Positions 8,662-17,718 of a DNA stretch of 64,000 bases are shown piece after piece. The stretch is taken from assembly GCF_012273655.1 (NCBI RefSeq), contig NZ_JAAWWP010000004.1, forward strand, positions 372,001 through 436,000. The letters run 5' to 3'. The stretch is from Streptomyces physcomitrii (GTDB lineage: Bacteria; Actinomycetota; Actinomycetes; Streptomycetales; Streptomycetaceae). The notes beneath the pieces were generated by a model that saw nothing but the letters and a program-made list of their open reading frames with translations, did not search any database and was not told the DNA's origin. A program made the translations under genes and the position numbers. How positions within the stretch are numbered: position 1 is the stretch's first letter; each line of letters begins with the position of its first letter.

Positions 8662-9273
8662 TTACTTGATCAGGTAGATCGTGGCGAAGAGGCCGATCCA
8701 GACCACATCGACGAAGTGCCAGTAGTAGGACACGACAATGGCCGCGGTCGCCTGATCGTGGGTGAACCTCCTGGCCGCGTACGTCCGGCCCAGGACCAGC
8801 AGGAAGGCGATGAGTCCGCCCGTCACGTGCAGTCCGTGGAAGCCGGTGGTCAGGTAGAACACCGAGCCGTAGGCGTCGGAGGACAGCGAGATGCCGTCCT
8901 TCTTGACCAGCTCGGTGTACTCGAAGATCTGCCCGCCGATGAAGATCGCGCCCATCACGAAGGTGACGACGAACCACATCCGCAGCTTCTTCACGTCACC
9001 GCGCTCGGCGGCGAAGACGCCGAGCTGGCAGGTGAGCGAGGAGAGCACCAGGATGGTGGTGTTCGTCGCGGAGAACGGCACATTCAGTGCATGCGCCATC
9101 TCCTTCCAGTGATCCGGCCCGGTGACCGATCGGGAGGTGAAGTACATCGCGAAGAGGGCCGCGAAGAACATCAGCTCGGAACTCAGCCAGATGATGGTTC
9201 CGACGCTGGTGAGGTTCGGCCGGTTGACCGACGGGTGCGCGTGCCCGGTATCTACTGTCGTTGCTGTCGCCAC
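8662..9273 (-). CDS. ctaE: cytochrome c oxidase subunit III
   Basis: A 203-residue membrane protein with about five hydrophobic helices, including the typical [10 protein letters not shown] and [15 protein letters not shown]. It is a structural subunit of the aa3 terminal oxidase, and it opens the ctaE-qcrC-qcrA-qcrB operon, as in other actinobacteria. The start is a GTG with no ribosome site; instead a -10-like CATAAT ends six or seven bases upstream, so the mRNA is probably leaderless. A perfect palindrome overlaps that -10. Upstream in-frame codons to 9945 are open but lack coding character. Confidence 0.94.
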   Translation of the reverse strand: MATATTVDTGHAHPSVNRPNLTSVGTIIWLSSELMFFAALFAMYFTSRSVTGPDHWKEMAHALNVPFSATNTTILVLSSLTCQLGVFAAERGDVKKLRMWFVVTFVMGAIFIGGQIFEYTELVKKDGISLSSDAYGSVFYLTTGFHGLHVTGGLIAFLLVLGRTYAARRFTHDQATAAIVVSYYWHFVDVVWIGLFATIYLIK

Positions 9274-9274
9274 G

Positions 9275-9289
9275 CCGACATTATGTCGG
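9275..9289 (-). promoter_or_regulatory. palindrome on the -10 region of the ctaE-qcrCAB promoter
   Basis: CCGACAT-N-ATGTCGG is a perfect 7-1-7 inverted repeat directly upstream of the ctaE GTG and overlapping the CATAAT element. A protein bound here would block RNA polymerase, so it is a candidate operator for the respiratory operon. The binding protein cannot be named. Confidence 0.45.
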
Positions 9290-9385
9290 TCGCTTATCCC
9301 GCCCTCACCCCCGGGGGTGCCGTTCGGAGTGTTGGGGCCCCCTGCCGGGGCCGGACCGGTGCTCACGCGGTGTGCGGGACCGCTG

Positions 9386-9412
9386 TTGACGGGGTGTCGG
9401 AAGGGGTAGCAT
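9386..9412 (+). promoter_or_regulatory. possible promoter of the pseudo-receiver gene
   Basis: TTGACG and TAGCAT occur with a 15-base spacer, shorter than ideal, about 70 bp before the ATG at 9484. The hexamers are good but the spacing makes this only a weak candidate. Confidence 0.3.
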
Positions 9413-9483
9413 CCGCGCCAGCGGCTCTGACCGTCGCCGGCTCGACGGAGAGCAGGGCGCAGCCGAAACGCGTGGAGGAACAC

Positions 9484-9885
9484 ATGCAGCAGACCGCCAC
9501 GGTGCTGGTCTACAGCGACAACTCGACCACCCGCGAGCAGATCCGCCTGGCGACCGGCCGCAGGCCCGCGGCGGACGTCCCGCAGGTCGAGTTCGTCGAG
9601 TGCGCCACCCTCCCCGCCGTCCTGGCCGAGCTGGAGCGCGGCGGCATCGACGTCTGCGTCCTGGACGGCGAGGCGGTGCCCGCCGGAGGCATGGGCGTCT
9701 GCCGCCAGATCAAGGACGAGGTGTACGACTGCCCGCCGGTGCTGCTGACCATCGGCCGCCCGCAGGACGCCTGGCTCGCCACCTGGAGCCGGGCCGAGGC
9801 CGCGGTGACGCTGCCGGTGGAGCCGGTGGAGTTCGCCGCCGCCCTCGCGGGCCTGCTGCGCACCCGGCTCTCCGTGGGCACCTGA
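9484..9885 (+). CDS. atypical response-regulator receiver (pseudo-receiver) protein
   Basis: A 133-residue protein that is a single CheY-like fold with no output domain. The possible phospho-acceptor is Asp61 in CVLDGEAV and the acidic pocket is reduced to SDN (Asp12). The conserved lysine expected near the end of the fold is missing, since TLPVEP stands where a K-P pair would be. It may therefore work through protein contacts rather than phosphorylation. GGAGG precedes the ATG. It is transcribed away from ctaE and ends in a strong terminator. Its standing place between the two oxidase operons hints at a respiratory role but does not prove it. Confidence 0.75.
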   Translation: MQQTATVLVYSDNSTTREQIRLATGRRPAADVPQVEFVECATLPAVLAELERGGIDVCVLDGEAVPAGGMGVCRQIKDEVYDCPPVLLTIGRPQDAWLATWSRAEAAVTLPVEPVEFAAALAGLLRTRLSVGT

Positions 9886-9913
9886 GCCGCACCCCCGGGT
9901 ACGCCGGTACGCC

Positions 9914-9945
9914 TTGAGGGCCCGCACACCGGTGCGGGCCCTCAA
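9914..9945. terminator. bidirectional terminator between pseudo-receiver and L,D-transpeptidase genes
   Basis: A perfect 14-bp stem (TTGAGGGCCCGCAC and complement) with a four-base loop lies between two converging genes. TTGAGG/CCTCAA ends give short A/T tracts both ways. Confidence 0.75.
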
Positions 9946-9985
9946 GCATGTCCGGGGGCGCCCCGGACGCCCCCGTACGGGCCGC

Positions 9986-11248
9986 TCAGACCTGCGGGCG
10001 CAGCCGGGAGGCGGCGACCCGCTCCGGTCCGGCCTGCTCGCCGCTGTCAGCCTTCAGGGCCGTTCCCTGCCGCCACTTGGCCCAGCTGAGGTTCCAGTCG
10101 CCGTAGCCGTTGTCGAAGGGCGCCATCATCTCGCCGCCGCTGTTGACCACCTTGACGAGGTCTCCCTCGCGCACGGTGTTGAAGAACCACTCGGCGTTCT
10201 CGGTGCTCATGCCGGTGCAGCCGTGGCTGACGTTGGCCGCGCCCTGCGAGCCGACCGACCAGGGGGCGGCGTGCACGTACTCGCCGCTGAGGGTGACCCG
10301 GGTCGCCCAGTGCACCGGCAGGTCGTAGGAGTCGGCGCTGCCCGCGGCTATGCCCACGGTGCTGCTGCGCATACGTACGAAGGCTTCCTTGGCGAGCACG
10401 ACCTTGATCCCGTTGCGGGTGTCGAAGCCGGGCTTGCCGGTGGTGACCGGCAGCTCCTTGACGACCCGGCCGTTGCGGAGGACCTTCATGGTGTGCGTCG
10501 CGGCGTCCGTGATCGCCTCCACCCGGTCCCCGGTGGTGAGTTTGAGGCCCTTGGCCGCGCCGCCCCAGACGCCGTCCTGGATCTTCACCCCGGCCAGCGT
10601 GGAGTGCACATTCACGGTGGCGTGGGCGGGCCAGTAGTTCTGCGGCCGGTAGTGCAGGGTCTTGCTGTCGACCCAGTACCAGGAGCCGCTGACCGAGGGG
10701 CTGGAGTCCACCCGCAGCCCGCGTTCGACCTTGGCGCGGGCCTCGCGGCTCTTGACCGGGCGGCTGAGTTCGGCGGTGACCGGCTGCCCGACGCCGTACT
10801 GGCCGGACTTGGGGCCGAAGGCGACCTTCAGGCGCCCCCGGCTCTTGTCGGCCTTCGCGGCGCGGAAGCTGAGCACCTTGCGGCCGGGCTCGCCGTCGCC
10901 GTTCTCGGTGCGGACGTGGACGGTGTACCGGTCGCCGGGGCTGAGCGCCGCGGAGCTGTGCCAGCGGTGGCCGTCCTCGGACAGCTCCCCCGCGACCTGG
11001 CGGCCCCTCGCGTCGGTGGCGGTCACATCGGTGATCCGGCCGCCGTCCTTGGCGCTGATCTCCAGCGGCTTGTCGGGGTCCGCCTTCTCGCCCGTGGGAC
11101 CGCCGAAGGAGATCTGGTCCCCGGCGTCGTAGGGGTTGCCCGAGAGCGCGGAGTCGTCGGTACCGCCGCAGGCGGTGAGGCCGGCGCCGAGGGCGGCCAC
11201 CAGCAGGGTGCTGCTCAATACCGTGGGTATGTGCGCTGTGTGCCTCAT
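9986..11248 (-). CDS. L,D-transpeptidase (YkuD domain) lipoprotein
   Basis: A 420-residue exported lipoprotein. A basic, hydrophobic N-terminus ends in the lipobox LTAC (cysteine at about residue 27). Two immunoglobulin-like segments follow, and the C-terminal half is a YkuD catalytic domain whose active motif SHGCTGMS contains the nucleophilic cysteine. It should form 3-3 cross-links in peptidoglycan or attach proteins to the wall, as the mycobacterial Ldt enzymes do. No clear ribosome site lies before the ATG chosen; the start is set by the signal peptide. It lies between the two respiratory operons on the same strand but has its own terminator, so it is probably a separate unit. Confidence 0.9.
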   Translation of the reverse strand: MRHTAHIPTVLSSTLLVAALGAGLTACGGTDDSALSGNPYDAGDQISFGGPTGEKADPDKPLEISAKDGGRITDVTATDARGRQVAGELSEDGHRWHSSAALSPGDRYTVHVRTENGDGEPGRKVLSFRAAKADKSRGRLKVAFGPKSGQYGVGQPVTAELSRPVKSREARAKVERGLRVDSSPSVSGSWYWVDSKTLHYRPQNYWPAHATVNVHSTLAGVKIQDGVWGGAAKGLKLTTGDRVEAITDAATHTMKVLRNGRVVKELPVTTGKPGFDTRNGIKVVLAKEAFVRMRSSTVGIAAGSADSYDLPVHWATRVTLSGEYVHAAPWSVGSQGAANVSHGCTGMSTENAEWFFNTVREGDLVKVVNSGGEMMAPFDNGYGDWNLSWAKWRQGTALKADSGEQAGPERVAASRLRPQV

Positions 11249-11328
11249 GGCGGTCACGCTAGGCAGGACCGGGCCGCTCGGCGCGGCCGGTGATCCGTCC
11301 GGGTGGTCCTGCTGCGGCATACGAAGGA

Positions 11329-11357
11329 GCCCGGACCTCCTCGCGGAGTGTCCGGGC
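11329..11357 (-). terminator. terminator after ctaF
   Basis: GCCCGGAC-CTCC-TCGC-GGAG-T-GTCCGGGC forms a long hairpin 20 bp after the ctaF stop and should end the ctaC-ctaD-ctaF operon. Confidence 0.65.
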
Positions 11358-11376
11358 CCGTTCGCGTACCTCGGTG

Positions 11377-11775
11377 CTACTGCGTCTGGTTCTCGCCGCG
11401 GTAGTACTCGAACACCCAGCCCCAGATGCCGACCAGGATGATCGGGGCGGAGAAGTACATGATCCACCAGCCGACGGCCACGCCCATGAAGGCGAGGGCG
11501 CCGCCGATGCCGAGCGCCAGCGGCTGCCAGCTGTGCGGGCTGAAGAAGCCCACCTCGCCGGCCTCGTCCGCGACATCGGCCTCGTCGTTGTCCTGCGCCA
11601 TCGCGTCCACCCGGCGGGCGGTGAAGGCCAGGTAGTACCCGACCATCACGCACAGGCCGAAGGCGAGGAAGAGCGCCGTGGTGCCGGCCGGCTCCTTCGA
11701 CCACACGCCGTAGACCACGGCCATGATCAGGACGAAGAGGCTGAGCCAGAGGAACATCTTGCCCTGGATCTTCAC
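11377..11775 (-). CDS. ctaF: actinobacterial cytochrome c oxidase subunit IV
   Basis: A 132-residue protein with about four membrane segments. It begins [15 protein letters not shown] and has the loop [14 protein letters not shown] typical of the actinobacteria-specific subunit IV, which has no counterpart in the proteobacterial oxidase. It is a structural component of the aa3 oxidase in the bc1-aa3 supercomplex. It overlaps the ctaD stop by four bases and is the last gene of the ctaCDF operon. Confidence 0.95.
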   Translation of the reverse strand: MKIQGKMFLWLSLFVLIMAVVYGVWSKEPAGTTALFLAFGLCVMVGYYLAFTARRVDAMAQDNDEADVADEAGEVGFFSPHSWQPLALGIGGALAFMGVAVGWWIMYFSAPIILVGIWGWVFEYYRGENQTQ

Positions 11776-13508
11776 TTGCCGGCCTCCTTGCCACCGGTGA
11801 CCGCACCGGCGGCCACTCCGGCGTTCTCCAGCTGGTCCTGCGCGGCGACCTCCGGGTGGTGCAGGTCGAAGGCCGGGGATTCACTGCGGATCCGGGGCAG
11901 GGTGAGGAAGTTGTGCCGCGGGGGCGGGCACGAGGTGGCCCACTCCAGGGAGCGGCCGTAGCCCCAGGGGTCGTCGACCTCGATCTTCTTGCCGTACTTG
12001 GCGGTCTTCCAGACGTTGTAGAGGAACGGCAGGATCGACAGGCCGAGGACGAAGGAGCTGATCGTCGAGATCGTGTTGAGGGCGGTGAAGCCGTCGGCCG
12101 CGAGGTAGTCCGCGTACCGGCGGGGCATGCCCTCCGCGCCGAGCCAGTGCTGCACCAGGAAGGTGCCGTGGAAGCCCACGAACAGCGTCCAGAAGGTGAT
12201 CTTGCCGAGGCGCTCGTCGAGCATCTTGCCGGTCCACTTGGGCCACCAGAAGTGGAAGCCGGAGAACATGGCGAAGACGACGGTTCCGAAGACCACGTAG
12301 TGGAAGTGCGCCACCACGAAGTACGAGTCGGAGACGTGGAAGTCCATCGGGGGCGAGGCCAGGATGACGCCGGTCAGACCACCGAAGGTGAAGGTGATCA
12401 GGAAGCCGACGGCCCAGAGCATCGGTGTCTCGAAGGACAGTGAGCCCTTCCACATGGTGCCGATCCAGTTGAAGAACTTCACACCGGTCGGTACCGCGAT
12501 CAGGAAGGTCATGAAGGAGAAGAACGGCAGCAGCACACCGCCGGTGACGTACATGTGGTGCGCCCACACCGTCACGGACAGGCCCGCGATGGCGATGGTC
12601 GCGCCGATCAGGCCGCCGTAGCCGAACATCGGCTTGCGGCTGAAGACCGGGATCACCTCGGAGATGATCCCGAAGAACGGCAAGGCGATGATGTACACCT
12701 CTGGATGGCCGAAGAACCAGAAGAGGTGTTGCCAGAGCAGGGCCCCGCCGTTGGCCGCGTCGAAGACATGCGCCCCGAACTTGCGGTCCGCCTCCAGGGC
12801 GAAGAGCGCGGCGGCGAGCACCGGGAAGGCGAGCAGCACGAGCACACCGGTCAGCAGCACGTTCCACACGAAGATCGGCATGCGGAACATGGTCATGCCC
12901 GGGGCGCGCATGCAGATGATCGTGGTGATGAAGTTGACCGAGCCGAGGATGGTGCCGAAGCCGGAGAGGGCCAGGCCCATGATCCACATGTCGGCGCCCA
13001 CACCCGGCGAGCGGACCGCGTCGGAGAGCGGCGAGTACGCGAACCAGCCGAAGTCGGCCGCGCCCTGCGGGGTGAGGAAGCCGCCCACCGCGATGAGCGA
13101 GCCGAAGAGGTAGAGCCAGTAGGCGAACATGTTCAGCCGCGGGAAGGCCACGTCGGGCGCGCCGATCTGCAGCGGCATGATCCAGTTGGCGAACCCGGCG
13201 AAGAGCGGCGTCGCGAACATCAGCAGCATGATCGTGCCGTGCATCGTGAACGCCTGGTTGAACTGCTCGTTCGACATGATCTGCGTACCCGGGCGGGCGA
13301 GTTCGGCGCGCATGAAGAGCGCCATGACGCCGCCGATGCAGAAGAAGGCGAACGAGGTGACCAGGTAGAGCGTACCGATGGTCTTGTGGTCCGTCGTGGT
13401 CAGCCACTTGATCACGACGTTGCCGGGCTGTTTGCGCCGGACGGGCAGCTCGTTCTCGTACGAGTCCTCGGCTGCGTCGGCACCCTGGGGTTCGTTGAGG
13501 ATGCTCAC
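11772..13508 (-). CDS. ctaD: cytochrome c oxidase subunit I
   Basis: A 578-residue protein with about twelve membrane helices, the catalytic haem a/haem a3-CuB subunit of the aa3 oxidase. Haem and copper ligands are clear: the low-spin haem histidine in FTMHGTIM, the CuB histidine and cross-linked tyrosine in FGHPEVYI, the CuB pair in WAHHMYV, and the haem histidines in [11 protein letters not shown]. It reduces oxygen to water and pumps protons. It begins with GTG, overlapping the ctaC stop by four bases, and overlaps ctaF at its end. An acidic, proline-containing tail after the last helix is usual in Streptomyces. Confidence 0.97.
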   Translation of the reverse strand: MSILNEPQGADAAEDSYENELPVRRKQPGNVVIKWLTTTDHKTIGTLYLVTSFAFFCIGGVMALFMRAELARPGTQIMSNEQFNQAFTMHGTIMLLMFATPLFAGFANWIMPLQIGAPDVAFPRLNMFAYWLYLFGSLIAVGGFLTPQGAADFGWFAYSPLSDAVRSPGVGADMWIMGLALSGFGTILGSVNFITTIICMRAPGMTMFRMPIFVWNVLLTGVLVLLAFPVLAAALFALEADRKFGAHVFDAANGGALLWQHLFWFFGHPEVYIIALPFFGIISEVIPVFSRKPMFGYGGLIGATIAIAGLSVTVWAHHMYVTGGVLLPFFSFMTFLIAVPTGVKFFNWIGTMWKGSLSFETPMLWAVGFLITFTFGGLTGVILASPPMDFHVSDSYFVVAHFHYVVFGTVVFAMFSGFHFWWPKWTGKMLDERLGKITFWTLFVGFHGTFLVQHWLGAEGMPRRYADYLAADGFTALNTISTISSFVLGLSILPFLYNVWKTAKYGKKIEVDDPWGYGRSLEWATSCPPPRHNFLTLPRIRSESPAFDLHHPEVAAQDQLENAGVAAGAVTGGKEAGK

Positions 13509-14509
13509 AGGTTGTTCGTCTCCCGGTTCTTCTCATGACCCGTCTGCTCGATGCCGGCCGGGACGAACCCGCGCTTGCCCGACTCCTGCAGCTCCTTGAG
13601 GTGCTGCTGGTAGCGCTCGGGAGAGACGACCTTCACGTTGAAGAGCATGCGGGAGTGGTCGACGCCGCAGAGTTCGGCGCACTTGCCGAGGAAGGTGCCC
13701 TCCTTGTTGGGGGTCACCTCGAAGGAGTTGGTGTGGCCCGGGATGACGTCCTGCTTCATCAGGAAGGGCACCACCCAGAAGGAGTGGATGACGTCCCGCG
13801 AGGTGAGGACGAAGCGGACCTTCTCGCCCTTGGGGAGCCACAGCGTCGGACCCGGGTTGTTCGTCTGCGGGTTCCGGTCGCCGGGGACGCCGATGTCGTA
13901 GACGCCCTCCGCCCCGGCCGGGAAGTCCTCGGCGAAGCGGTCCGGCACGGCGGCGAGTTCGCCGGCCTTGCGGGCGTCGCCGGTGGCCTTGTTGCCGTCC
14001 ACGTCCTCCACGTAGTTGAAGCCCCAGCTCCACTGGAAGCCGACCACGTTGACCGTGTGGGCGGGCTTGTCGTCCAGTTCGAGGAGCTTGGACTCGTCAC
14101 GCGCGGTGAAGTAGAAGAGCACCGAGACGATGATGATGGGGACCACGGTGTACATCGCCTCGAGCGGCACGTTGTACCGGGTCTGCGGTGGCACCTCGAC
14201 CTTGGTACGGCTGCGCCGGTGGAAGACGACGCTCCACAGGATCAGGCCCCACACCAGGACACCGGTGGCGAGCGCGGCCGCCCAGGAGCCCTGCCACAGG
14301 GACAGGATCCGCGGCGCCTCTTCGGTGACCGGGGTCGGCATACCGAGGCGAGGGAAGTCCTCCCAGTTGTACGAGCAACCGGAGGCTGTGGCCAGGATCA
14401 GCCCCGCAGTCAGGCCCTGCAGCAGCTTCCGCCGCATCGGGCGCCGCGACATGGGGGTACCGCCCACGCCCTTCAGGCGATGGGGGAGGTCGGAGCCGTT
14501 GGGACTCAC
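13505..14509 (-). CDS. ctaC: cytochrome c oxidase subunit II
   Basis: A 334-residue lipoprotein that receives electrons from QcrC. It has a lipobox-like LATASGC, two membrane helices (about residues 65-85 and 110-130) and a C-terminal cupredoxin domain with the CuA site [12 protein letters not shown]. The start chosen is the GTG at 14509, with GAAGG six bases upstream; an internal ATG about 20 codons later is possible but lacks a good site. This N-terminus also agrees with my memory of the Streptomyces orthologues. It is the first gene of the ctaCDF operon, and the promoter region contains a perfect inverted repeat. Confidence 0.95.
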   Translation of the reverse strand: MSPNGSDLPHRLKGVGGTPMSRRPMRRKLLQGLTAGLILATASGCSYNWEDFPRLGMPTPVTEEAPRILSLWQGSWAAALATGVLVWGLILWSVVFHRRSRTKVEVPPQTRYNVPLEAMYTVVPIIIVSVLFYFTARDESKLLELDDKPAHTVNVVGFQWSWGFNYVEDVDGNKATGDARKAGELAAVPDRFAEDFPAGAEGVYDIGVPGDRNPQTNNPGPTLWLPKGEKVRFVLTSRDVIHSFWVVPFLMKQDVIPGHTNSFEVTPNKEGTFLGKCAELCGVDHSRMLFNVKVVSPERYQQHLKELQESGKRGFVPAGIEQTGHEKNRETNNL

Positions 14510-14585
14510 GTAGCGCCTTCCCGAGAGTCTCGCCCGCGCGTGCTGCGGCCTTCGCTCTGGTCGGTCGCCGTCCCGCCGCGGGCAG

Positions 14586-14614
14586 GGGTTTGGATGTTTA
14601 TGCGGACCAAACCC
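14586..14614 (-). promoter_or_regulatory. inverted repeat in the ctaCDF promoter region
   Basis: GGGTTTGG-N13-CCAAACCC, a perfect 8-bp inverted repeat, brackets a candidate -10 (CATAAA on the minus strand). An 18-base spacer puts TTGCGT as the -35 just beyond the repeat. The position, about 80-105 bp before the ctaC GTG, suits an operator. The intergenic region to the divergent desulfurase fusion is 270 bp and shows nothing else. Confidence 0.4.
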
Positions 14615-14779
14615 TACTGGACGCAATTTGGGGTCGCGCGGGGAGGGTGCCCAACGCGCCGCCGCACTCCCCGAAGGGGTGGAATGCCCCACTCCAGCCC
14701 CCATCTGACGGGCCCTCGGGGCCTCGCGCCCGCCCCGGGAGCCCTCGCGCGCCCGCCCGCGCACCCCCGGAGTTAGCGT

Positions 14780-16180
14780 GTGGGCGTGTCCTACTTCGAC
14801 GCCGCCTCCTCGGCCCCGCTGCACCCCGTCGCCCGCCAGGCCCTGCACGCCTCCCTGGACGAGGGCTGGGCGGACCCGGCCCGCCTCTACCGGGAGGGCC
14901 GCCGGGCCCGGCTGCTGCTCGACGCGGCGCGCGAGGCGGCGGCCGAGGCGGTGGGCTGCCGCCCCGACGAGCTGTCCTTCACCACCTCGGGCACCCGGGC
15001 CGTGCACACCGGGATCGCGGGGGCGCTCGCCGGACGCAGGCGCACCGGAAGCCACCTGATCGTGTCGGCGGTCGAACACTCTTCGGTGCTGCACGGCGCC
15101 GAGGCGCACGAGCGCGCGGGCCACCCGGTGACCGAGGTCCCGGTCGGGCGCGGCGGCGCGGTCGACCCCGGGGAGTACGCCCGCACGCTGCGCCCGGACA
15201 CCGCGCTCGCCTGCCTGCAGTCGGCCAACCACGAGGTGGGGACCGTCCAGCCGGTCGCCGAGGTGGCCGGGGTCTGCCATCAGGCCGGGGTGCCGCTCCT
15301 GGTGGACGCGGCCCAGTCGCTGCCCTGGGGTCCGCTGGTCCCCGAGGTGCCCGACTGGTCGCTCTTCACGGCCAGTTCGCACAAGTGGGGCGGGCCGGCC
15401 GGGGTCGGTCTGCTCGCGGTCCGCAAGGGGGTGCGCTTCGCGCCGCCGGGCCCGGTGGACGAGCGGGAGTCGGGGCGCGCCGCGGGCTTCGAGAACATCC
15501 CGGCGATCGTGGCGGCGGCGGCCTCGCTGCGGGCCGTGCACGCCGAGGCGGCGGCCGAGGCGGCCCGGCTGCGGGAGCTGACCGCGCTGATCCGGGCGCG
15601 GGTGCCGGAGCTGGTCCCGGATGTGGAGGTGACCGGCGACCCCGAGCTGCGGCTGCCGCACCTGGTCACCTTCTCCTGCCTCTACGCGGACGGCGAGAGC
15701 CTGCTGCACGCCCTGGACCGGGCGGGCTTCTCGGTCTCCTCCGGCTCCTCCTGTACGAGTTCGACGCTCACCCCGAGCCATGTGCTGACGGCGATGGGCG
15801 TACTGAGCGAGGGCAATGTCCGCGTCTCGCTCCCGGCGGGCACCGCGCGCGAGGAGGTGGAGTCCTTCCTCGGCGTGCTGCCCGGGGCGGTGGCCGGGGT
15901 CCGCCGGAAGCTGGACGCCCCCGCCGCCGGGGCACCCGCGGCGGCGCCTCCCGCCGAGGGCCTGGTGGTCGACTCCCTCGGCAAGCGCTGCCCGCTGCCG
16001 GTGATCGAGCTGGCCAAGGCGATCGGCGGGGTCCCGGTGGGCGGCACGGTCACGGTGCTCGCCGACGACGAGGCGGCCCGTCTGGACATCCCCGCCTGGT
16101 GCGCGATGCGCGGCCAGGAGTACGTGGGCGAGGAGCCGGCCGGGCGCGGCAGCGCGTACACGGTGCGCCGGCTCTCCTGA
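14780..16180 (+). CDS. cysteine desulfurase fused to a TusA-like sulfurtransferase domain
   Basis: A 466-residue fusion. Residues 1 to about 375 are an IscS/NifS-type class V aminotransferase: PLP lysine in SSHKWGG (Lys202), aspartate in LLVDAAQS (Asp176) and the persulfide cysteine loop SSGSSCTSS (Cys325). An Ala/Pro linker leads to residues 394-466, a TusA/SirA-like domain with the persulfide-accepting motif KRCPLPV (Cys404). Sulfur could thus pass from Cys325 to Cys404 within one chain. The start is a GTG with GGAG seven bases upstream. It is transcribed away from ctaC and converges on the kinase gene. Its acceptor, whether an Fe-S scaffold, a thio-modified tRNA or a cofactor, is unknown. 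Confidence 0.88.
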   Translation: MGVSYFDAASSAPLHPVARQALHASLDEGWADPARLYREGRRARLLLDAAREAAAEAVGCRPDELSFTTSGTRAVHTGIAGALAGRRRTGSHLIVSAVEHSSVLHGAEAHERAGHPVTEVPVGRGGAVDPGEYARTLRPDTALACLQSANHEVGTVQPVAEVAGVCHQAGVPLLVDAAQSLPWGPLVPEVPDWSLFTASSHKWGGPAGVGLLAVRKGVRFAPPGPVDERESGRAAGFENIPAIVAAAASLRAVHAEAAAEAARLRELTALIRARVPELVPDVEVTGDPELRLPHLVTFSCLYADGESLLHALDRAGFSVSSGSSCTSSTLTPSHVLTAMGVLSEGNVRVSLPAGTAREEVESFLGVLPGAVAGVRRKLDAPAAGAPAAAPPAEGLVVDSLGKRCPLPVIELAKAIGGVPVGGTVTVLADDEAARLDIPAWCAMRGQEYVGEEPAGRGSAYTVRRLS

Positions 16181-16196
16181 GGCGCGGTGCCGTACG

Positions 16197-16239
16197 CCTC
16201 CGGCCGCCGTCCCGTACGCGACGGGGCGGCGGCCGGAGG
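16197..16239. terminator. bidirectional terminator between desulfurase fusion and kinase
   Basis: A 13-bp perfect stem (CCTCCGGCCGCCG with complement) extended by several inner pairs sits between two converging genes and can serve both. Confidence 0.75.
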
Positions 16240-16254
16240 TGTGCGCGGCGGGGC

Positions 16255-17229
16255 TCAGACCAGGTGGGCCCGGACCTCGGCGGCGGCCTCGTGGCCGTAG
16301 GCCTTGGTGAAGCGGTCCATGAAGTGGGCGCGGCGCAGCTGGTACTCCTGGGTGCCCAGGGTCTCGATGACCAGGGTGGCCAGCATGCAGCCGATCTGGG
16401 CGGCGCGCTCCAGGCCGACGCCCCAGGAGAGGCCGGAGAGGAACCCGGCGCGGAAGGCGTCGCCGACGCCGGTGGGGTCGACCTTGGCCTCCTCCTCGGG
16501 GACGCCGATCTCCAGGGAGGGCTCGCCGACCCGGTCGATGCGCACGCCCGCCGCGCCGAGGGTGGTGACCCGGTGCCCGACGCGGCCGAGGATCTCCGCC
16601 TCGGTCCAGCCGGTCTTGTTCTCGATGAGGCCCTTCTCGTACTCGTTGGAGAAGAGGTAGGCGGCGCCGTCGAGGAGGGTGCGGATCTCCTCGCCGTTCA
16701 TCCGGGCGATCTGCTGGGAGAAGTCGGCCGCGAAGGGGATGGCGCGGGTGCGGCACTCCTCGGTGTGCCGGAGCATCGCCTCCGGGTCGTCGGCGCCGAT
16801 CAGGACGAGGTCGAGGCCGCCCACCCGGTCGGCGACGGCCTTCAGCTCGATCAGGCGGGCCTCGCTCATCGCCCCCGTGTAGAAGGAGCCGATCTGGTTG
16901 TGGTCGGTGTCCGTGGTGCACACGAAGCGGGCGGTGTGCAGCACCTCGGAGATCCGTACGGAAGCGGTGTCCACCCCGTGCCGGTCCAGCCACGCGCGGT
17001 ACTCGTCGAAGTCGGAGCCGGCCGCGCCCACAAGAACCGGGGCGGTGCCGAGCTGGCCCATGCCGAAGGCGATGTTGGCGCCGACACCTCCCCGGCGCAC
17101 CTCCAGGTTGTCGACGAGGAAGGAGAGGGAGACCGTGTGCAGCTGATCGGCGACGAGCTGGTCGCTGAATCGGCCGGGGAAGGTCATCAGGTGGTCGGTG
17201 GCGATGGAGCCGGTGACTGCAATACGCAC
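16255..17229 (-). CDS. PfkB-family carbohydrate/adenosine kinase
   Basis: A 324-residue ribokinase-fold sugar kinase. The first signature is in RRGGVGANIAFGMGQLG (about residues 45-61) and the ATP/catalytic signature is DPTGVGDAFRAGF (about residue 253), with the general-base aspartate in GVGD. The M. tuberculosis gene in the equivalent place, as I recall, is the adenosine kinase AdoK, so phosphorylation of adenosine or a related nucleoside is the best guess; sequence alone does not settle the substrate. Salvage of adenosine arising from S-adenosylhomocysteine would suit the sulfur genes nearby. The ATG start is clear. Confidence 0.88.
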   Translation of the reverse strand: MRIAVTGSIATDHLMTFPGRFSDQLVADQLHTVSLSFLVDNLEVRRGGVGANIAFGMGQLGTAPVLVGAAGSDFDEYRAWLDRHGVDTASVRISEVLHTARFVCTTDTDHNQIGSFYTGAMSEARLIELKAVADRVGGLDLVLIGADDPEAMLRHTEECRTRAIPFAADFSQQIARMNGEEIRTLLDGAAYLFSNEYEKGLIENKTGWTEAEILGRVGHRVTTLGAAGVRIDRVGEPSLEIGVPEEEAKVDPTGVGDAFRAGFLSGLSWGVGLERAAQIGCMLATLVIETLGTQEYQLRRAHFMDRFTKAYGHEAAAEVRAHLV

Positions 17230-17360
17230 GGCTGGAACGCTCCTGGGCGAAGAGGAAGGGTCCCCTTACGCTACCGGTTCCACCCCGCACCGGCCGACCA
17301 GCCGAAACTACCCGATAGTAGGGCTTTCTTCGCCTGTGATCCCACGCTTACCGTTCGGAT

Positions 17361-17582
17361 ATGACGAACCTCGATTCCCGTGAATCCGCCCCGCAGGACC
17401 TGGAGTGCGGCTTCGACGTCCTGCGCGGGGACTGCGCCAGCATGGCATCCCGCTGGTCCTCCCCCACCCTCGCGTACACCGAGCAGAAGCCGGGCCCGGA
17501 GGCGAAGGCGGGCATCCGCGCCATCGTGGTACCCGAGCGCTCCGCGCACCTGGTCGACGGCATGTCCCAGTACGGCGACTGA
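17361..17582 (+). CDS. small conserved protein of unknown function
   Basis: A 73-residue protein with nearly every third codon position G or C, so it is very likely real despite its size. It is soluble, with two cysteines (residues about 18 and 28), and contains the stretch SPTLAYTEQKPGPEAKAGIRA. No ribosome site precedes the ATG, so it may be leaderless. It is divergent from the kinase gene and lies 137 bp before the secreted-protein gene. I recognise no family. Confidence 0.6.
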   Translation: MTNLDSRESAPQDLECGFDVLRGDCASMASRWSSPTLAYTEQKPGPEAKAGIRAIVVPERSAHLVDGMSQYGD

Positions 17583-17718
17583 GGGACCGGGGCGCGGACA
17601 TCCGGAGTTTTCTCCGTCCCGCCCGGAAACGGAGGGAACCGCTCGCGGACCTCTCACGTCACACTGCTGTCCGCCACGGAGGAACGTGGTGGTGAACGCA
17701 GGCGATAGGAGCGATGCG

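Noticed and set aside
17361..17582. Dismissal of the 73-residue ORF as noise
   Set aside because: I first doubted it, but the near-uniform G/C third positions and a clean start/stop between flanking genes made it more likely real, so it was kept as a feature.
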